Shown: positions 6,005 through 7,265 of the stretch, piece by piece | How the letters are laid out: the number at the start of each line of letters is the position of its first letter | Numbering within the stretch: the stretch's first letter is position 1 | The notes under the pieces: model-generated | Told to the model about the DNA's origin: nothing | What the model saw: only the letters and a program-made list of their open reading frames with translations | The model's database searches: none | From: DAOWGG01 sp965369815 | GTDB taxonomy: Bacteria > Patescibacteriota > Gracilibacteria > UM-FILTER-43-11 | Direction of reading: 5' to 3' | DNA length: 7,265 nucleotides | NCBI GenBank assembly: GCA_965369815.1 | Contig: CBDUQS010000049.1 | Location: forward strand, 1 to 7,265 | Made by a program: the position numbers and the translations under genes

Positions 6005-6033
6005 TTGCAAAAGAAAGGGTGGCTACGTATAAT
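6005..6033 (+). promoter_or_regulatory. Promoter facing a non-coding region
   Basis: TTGCAA (6005-6010, four of six), an exact 17-bp spacer, then a perfect TATAAT (6028-6033). Predicted start is about 6040. No credible protein gene lies downstream on this strand before the terminator at 6578-6604. It is back to back with the promoter at 5864-5892; their -35 boxes are about 112 bp apart. Confidence 0.65.
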
Positions 6034-6141
6034 GTGATGATTTGCTTCTGGCAGATCAGAACAAATTCAGATCACTCGCGGCTCAATATACTGCTGGACA
6101 GAATGATACTGGAAACCCCAATTGACCTTTTACAATTCAAT

Positions 6142-6216
6142 TTACATTACTGCTTTGTTCCTGAGTTATAACCGTCATGTTTCGCCTCGCGAAACACATA
6201 TGACATCTTAATGTAA
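6142..6216. other. Nested inverted repeats (two stacked stems)
   Basis: TTACATTA (6142-6149) pairs perfectly with TAATGTAA (6209-6216). Inside, GTCAT plus GTTTCGC (6174-6185) pairs with GCGAAAC plus ATGAC (6189-6204), with a CTC loop and a 4-nt bulge on the 3' side. No T-run follows, so it is not a terminator. The GC-rich apex in an AT-rich region suggests a selected structure or a repeat remnant. Confidence 0.6.
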
Positions 6217-6252
6217 GGGCACGGTGGTTAAGTAGAGTCTGGGGACGAGTTT

Positions 6253-6320
6253 ATCTCTGACCTCATATCTCACATCTCAGATTTAATCTGAGATCTAGGA
6301 TCTAGAATCTGAGATAAATT
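6253..6320. repeat. 7-bp (ATCTNNN) tandem array around a 21-bp palindrome
   Basis: From 6253 the sequence can be cut into 7-mers: ATCTCTG, ACCTCAT, ATCTCAC, ATCTCAG, then a 5-bp centre, then ATCTGAG, ATCTAGG, ATCTAGA, ATCTGAG and ATAAATT. The two halves form a near mirror, and the centre is a perfect palindrome, ATCTCAGATT-T-AATCTGAGAT (6274-6294). TTTATCTC at 6250-6257 also pairs with GAGATAAA at 6311-6318. This is a second family of heptamer array, unrelated in sequence to those in the leftward operon but with the same period. Confidence 0.7.
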
Positions 6321-6504
6321 CCTTTCTAGACTTTGCGATGTAGCCCTTCATGACTAGTGTGGGCTCAACAAAAATATAATCTGTTGTCTTTATTTTAAAA
6401 TAAACATTAAAAACCAAAAGGTAACTCATAGATTGCGTCTTGGATGGACGAAAACAAAAACCAAAGTACAGTTTAGAACTTTTCTAGCTTAGTCACCTAG
6501 ATCA

Positions 6505-6572
6505 GTTTGATTTCGACCCGTTTCTCGATACGTTGTAAATGTATTGTCTGAATGGGAGTATCGAAATCAGAC
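6505..6572. other. Long imperfect hairpin, 25 paired positions
   Basis: GTTTGATTTCGA (6505-6516) pairs with TCGAAATCAGAC (6561-6572) over 12 positions with one G-U. After a 4-nt AGTA bulge, CCCGTTT (6517-6523) pairs with GAATGGG (6550-6556) over 7 positions including two G-U. After a small internal loop, CGATAC (6526-6531) pairs with GTATTG (6541-6546) under a 9-nt loop. The hairpin ends six bases before the terminator stem and looks like the 3' domain of the candidate RNA. Confidence 0.65.
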
Positions 6573-6577
6573 AAAAG

Positions 6578-6604
6578 AATCTCTCATTATTGAGAGGTTT
6601 TTTT
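6578..6604 (+). terminator. Strong intrinsic terminator
   Basis: AATCTCTCA (6578-6586) pairs with TGAGAGGTT (6591-6599) with one G-U and a TTAT loop, and runs into seven T (6598-6604). It points rightwards. The only rightward unit it can end is the non-coding stretch that starts at about 6040, because no plus-strand gene precedes it for more than 1.4 kb. Confidence 0.88.
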
Positions 6605-6628
6605 GTTATTCCGAAAAACACTGAAGTC

Positions 6629-6703
6629 ACCCCCTCCGTCTCCGTGTTCGGAGTCGGCTCCCCCTTAATTAAGGGGGAGATGCCACGAAGTGGTAGAGGG
6701 GGT
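6629..6703. repeat. Cloverleaf-like palindromic repeat (closing stem plus three hairpins)
   Basis: ACCCCCTC (6629-6636) pairs with GAGGGGGT (6696-6703) and encloses three consecutive hairpins: CTCCG-TGTT-CGGAG (6640-6653), the perfect 22-bp palindrome of CTCCCCC and TTAA at 6658-6679, and TGCCAC-GAA-GTGGTA (6681-6695). Almost every base is paired. The layout resembles dispersed intergenic repeats seen in many bacterial genomes (GGGGGAG...AGAGGGGGT type). It lies between the terminator at 6578-6604 and the 3' end of the YgjV-type gene. Open frames across it are by-products of the repeat. Confidence 0.8.
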
Positions 6704-6714
6704 AGATATCTCAA

Positions 6715-6738
6715 GCCTGCCTTTGCCGGCAGGCAGGC
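6715..6738. repeat. GC-rich palindromic repeat (GCCTGCCT/AGGCAGGC)
   Basis: GCCTGCCT (6715-6722) pairs perfectly with AGGCAGGC (6731-6738) over an 8-nt GC-rich loop, with an alternative register through GCCGGC. It is far more GC-rich than its surroundings and looks like a dispersed palindromic repeat unit. An AT-rich inverted repeat, TTTAAAC (6751-6757) and GTTTAAA (6769-6775), follows. Neither has a T-run in the direction needed to end the minus-strand gene, so no clear terminator for that gene is seen. Confidence 0.65.
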
Positions 6739-6817
6739 CCCGCATTACCCTTTAAACTTTTGTTGTACGTTTAAATAGCGAGTTGATGTTTTTTACACTC
6801 GTTTGTTGGTGGTTTTT

Positions 6818-7265
6818 CTATTTCTTTGGATGGTGATGATGGTGGATGAGGATGGGGACAGTGACATGAATAGGGCTTCTTAGGTGCAATCCCTTTCCTT
6901 TCAGTAGATCAAATCGAATGATTCCAACCAGGTTTGAGAAGAGAAGGAGCGTGTCTGTTGCCATTCCTGGGTATGATCCTGAGATGAAATTATAGGTAAA
7001 CCATAGTATTGGTGTAAGCAAAGAGATCCTCCTTATTTTTTTAGGATCAGACATCCAAAAAGCAACGCTCCCAAATGTCATTCCTGCTATGGGAAGTAGG
7101 CTGATATAACCTTGCCAACTTAGCATTCCCGCTATCCACATAGCACCGATAAAGAAAAATAACCAAAAGATATGATGAGCCCATTTATATTGATTTTTTA
7201 GAGAGAAAACAGAGCATCTAAATATGTTAACCATGTTCATGGCGGAGCCTGTGAATGCTCCCAAC
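6818..7265 (-). CDS. YgjV-family inner membrane protein, partial (N-terminus off window)
   Basis: The frame enters from the right edge and ends at TAG (6820-6818); 148 residues are visible. The first visible complete codon is TTG (Leu), not a start. LGAFTGSAMNMVNIFR matches the middle of the Imp-YgjV family (E. coli YgjV has LGTYPAGASAILNAIR), and later blocks also line up by memory: SLLPIAGMTFGSVAFW, LTPILWFTYNFISGS and NLVGIIRF. About four membrane helices are visible (near residues 28-47, 52-71, 80-96, 101-117). YgjV proteins are integral membrane proteins of unknown function, usually about 180 aa, so perhaps 40-60 residues are missing. The C-terminal tail after the last helix is soluble and ends in five His then PKK, a natural poly-His tail. 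This is the only clear membrane protein in the window. Confidence 0.8.
   Translation of the reverse strand, partial: LGAFTGSAMNMVNIFRCSVFSLKNQYKWAHHIFWLFFFIGAMWIAGMLSWQGYISLLPIAGMTFGSVAFWMSDPKKIRRISLLTPILWFTYNFISGSYPGMATDTLLLFSNLVGIIRFDLLKGKGLHLRSPIHVTVPILIHHHHHPKK

Larger units (their letters stand above)
6040..6604 (+). ncRNA. Candidate structured non-coding RNA of unknown class, about 560 nt
   Basis: The call rests on a good promoter (6005-6033), a textbook intrinsic terminator (6578-6604), no credible ORF in between, and several inverted repeats in the predicted transcript. These are: a 5' hairpin TTCTG/CAGAA (6046-6061); a nested pair 6142-6216; nested stems 6234-6240/6328-6334, 6250-6257/6311-6318 and 6274-6294; AGCCC/GGGCT (6342-6365); CAACA/TGTTG (6366-6386); and a 25-bp imperfect hairpin 6505-6572 just before the terminator. 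I looked for hallmark sequences of tmRNA, RNase P RNA, SRP RNA and tRNA and found none. There is no gene downstream on this strand, so it is not a leader or riboswitch. Part of the middle (6253-6320) is a repeat array and could be an insertion. The boundaries and the existence of a single transcript are inferred. Confidence 0.4.

Noticed and set aside
6037..6171. 44-codon ATG frame starting MICFWQIRTN
   Set aside because: The ATG lies at or before the predicted transcription start, there is no Shine-Dalgarno, it ends inside a stem region, and the composition is unlike the neighbouring proteins. Kept only as a remote possibility of a tiny peptide.
6250..6318. CRISPR array
   Set aside because: The repeated units are 7 bp with no spacers; this is a short tandem array around a palindrome.
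6040..6604. tmRNA, RNase P RNA, SRP RNA or a tRNA
   Set aside because: No TTCGANTCC-type T-arm with CCA end, no ALAA-type tag frame, no GAGGAAAGTCC block and no GGAAGGAAGCAGC-like SRP loop on either strand.
6502..6778. Open frames on both strands (about 70-79 codons) across 6502-6778
   Set aside because: They run through the 25-bp hairpin, the terminator and the two palindromic repeats; their peptides (for example PLIKGE on both strands) are translations of the repeat, not a protein.
5830..6817. Insertion sequence or decayed transposon in the gene-poor region
   Set aside because: No transposase fragment was recognised in the frames I read, and no paired terminal repeats with target duplication; the repeats present are palindromic units, not IS ends.

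Overview
The window looks like a chromosomal piece of a bacterium with modest GC. The best guess is a member of the Patescibacteria/CPR, perhaps near the Peregrinibacteria or Gracilibacteria. This is an inference from four things: (i) apart from RecG and a YgjV-type membrane protein, every gene is a small protein I do not recognise; (ii) none of the eight start codons inside the window has a convincing Shine-Dalgarno sequence; (iii) the spacers are full of short palindromic and 7-bp repeats; (iv) the promoters are sigma70-like (TTGaca, 17 bp, TAtaaT), which argues against Bacteroidetes. The standard code fits: recG has no in-frame TGA. Stops are TAA in seven complete genes and TAG in one gene; none is TGA.

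Layout. 1-2426 (minus strand): an apparent operon of five small or medium unrecognised proteins reading leftwards out of the window, led by a near-consensus promoter at 2448-2476. One junction is a TAATG stop/start overlap. The other three spacers each contain a degenerate 7-bp tandem repeat that starts at the upstream stop codon. 2427-2598: divergent intergenic region holding that promoter, a 22-bp tandem repeat and an extended -10 promoter for recG. 2599-4671 (plus): full-length recG, the ATP-dependent DNA translocase that remodels stalled forks and branched DNA. 4672-4840: spacer with a weak terminator-like hairpin and a tentative promoter. 4841-5173 (plus) and 5254-5829 (minus): two unrecognised small proteins converging on a strong bidirectional terminator at 5185-5238.

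5830-6817 has no convincing protein gene, but it is not empty. It starts with two back-to-back promoters: a very good minus-strand one for the 191-aa gene (5864-5892) and a good plus-strand one at 6005-6033. The plus-strand promoter faces about 560 bp without a plausible ORF, with several nested hairpins, ending in a textbook terminator at 6578-6604. I call this stretch a candidate structured non-coding RNA of unknown class. It also contains a heptamer/palindrome array at 6253-6320. After the terminator come a cloverleaf-like multi-hairpin repeat (6629-6703) and a GC-rich palindromic repeat (6715-6738). The window ends with the C-terminal part of a YgjV-family membrane protein on the minus strand, whose N-terminus lies beyond base 7265.

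The two observations most worth a second look are the 7-bp arrays placed at three of the four junctions of one operon, and the promoter-to-terminator non-coding unit at about 6040-6604. No mobile-element gene, CRISPR array, tRNA or rRNA was seen.
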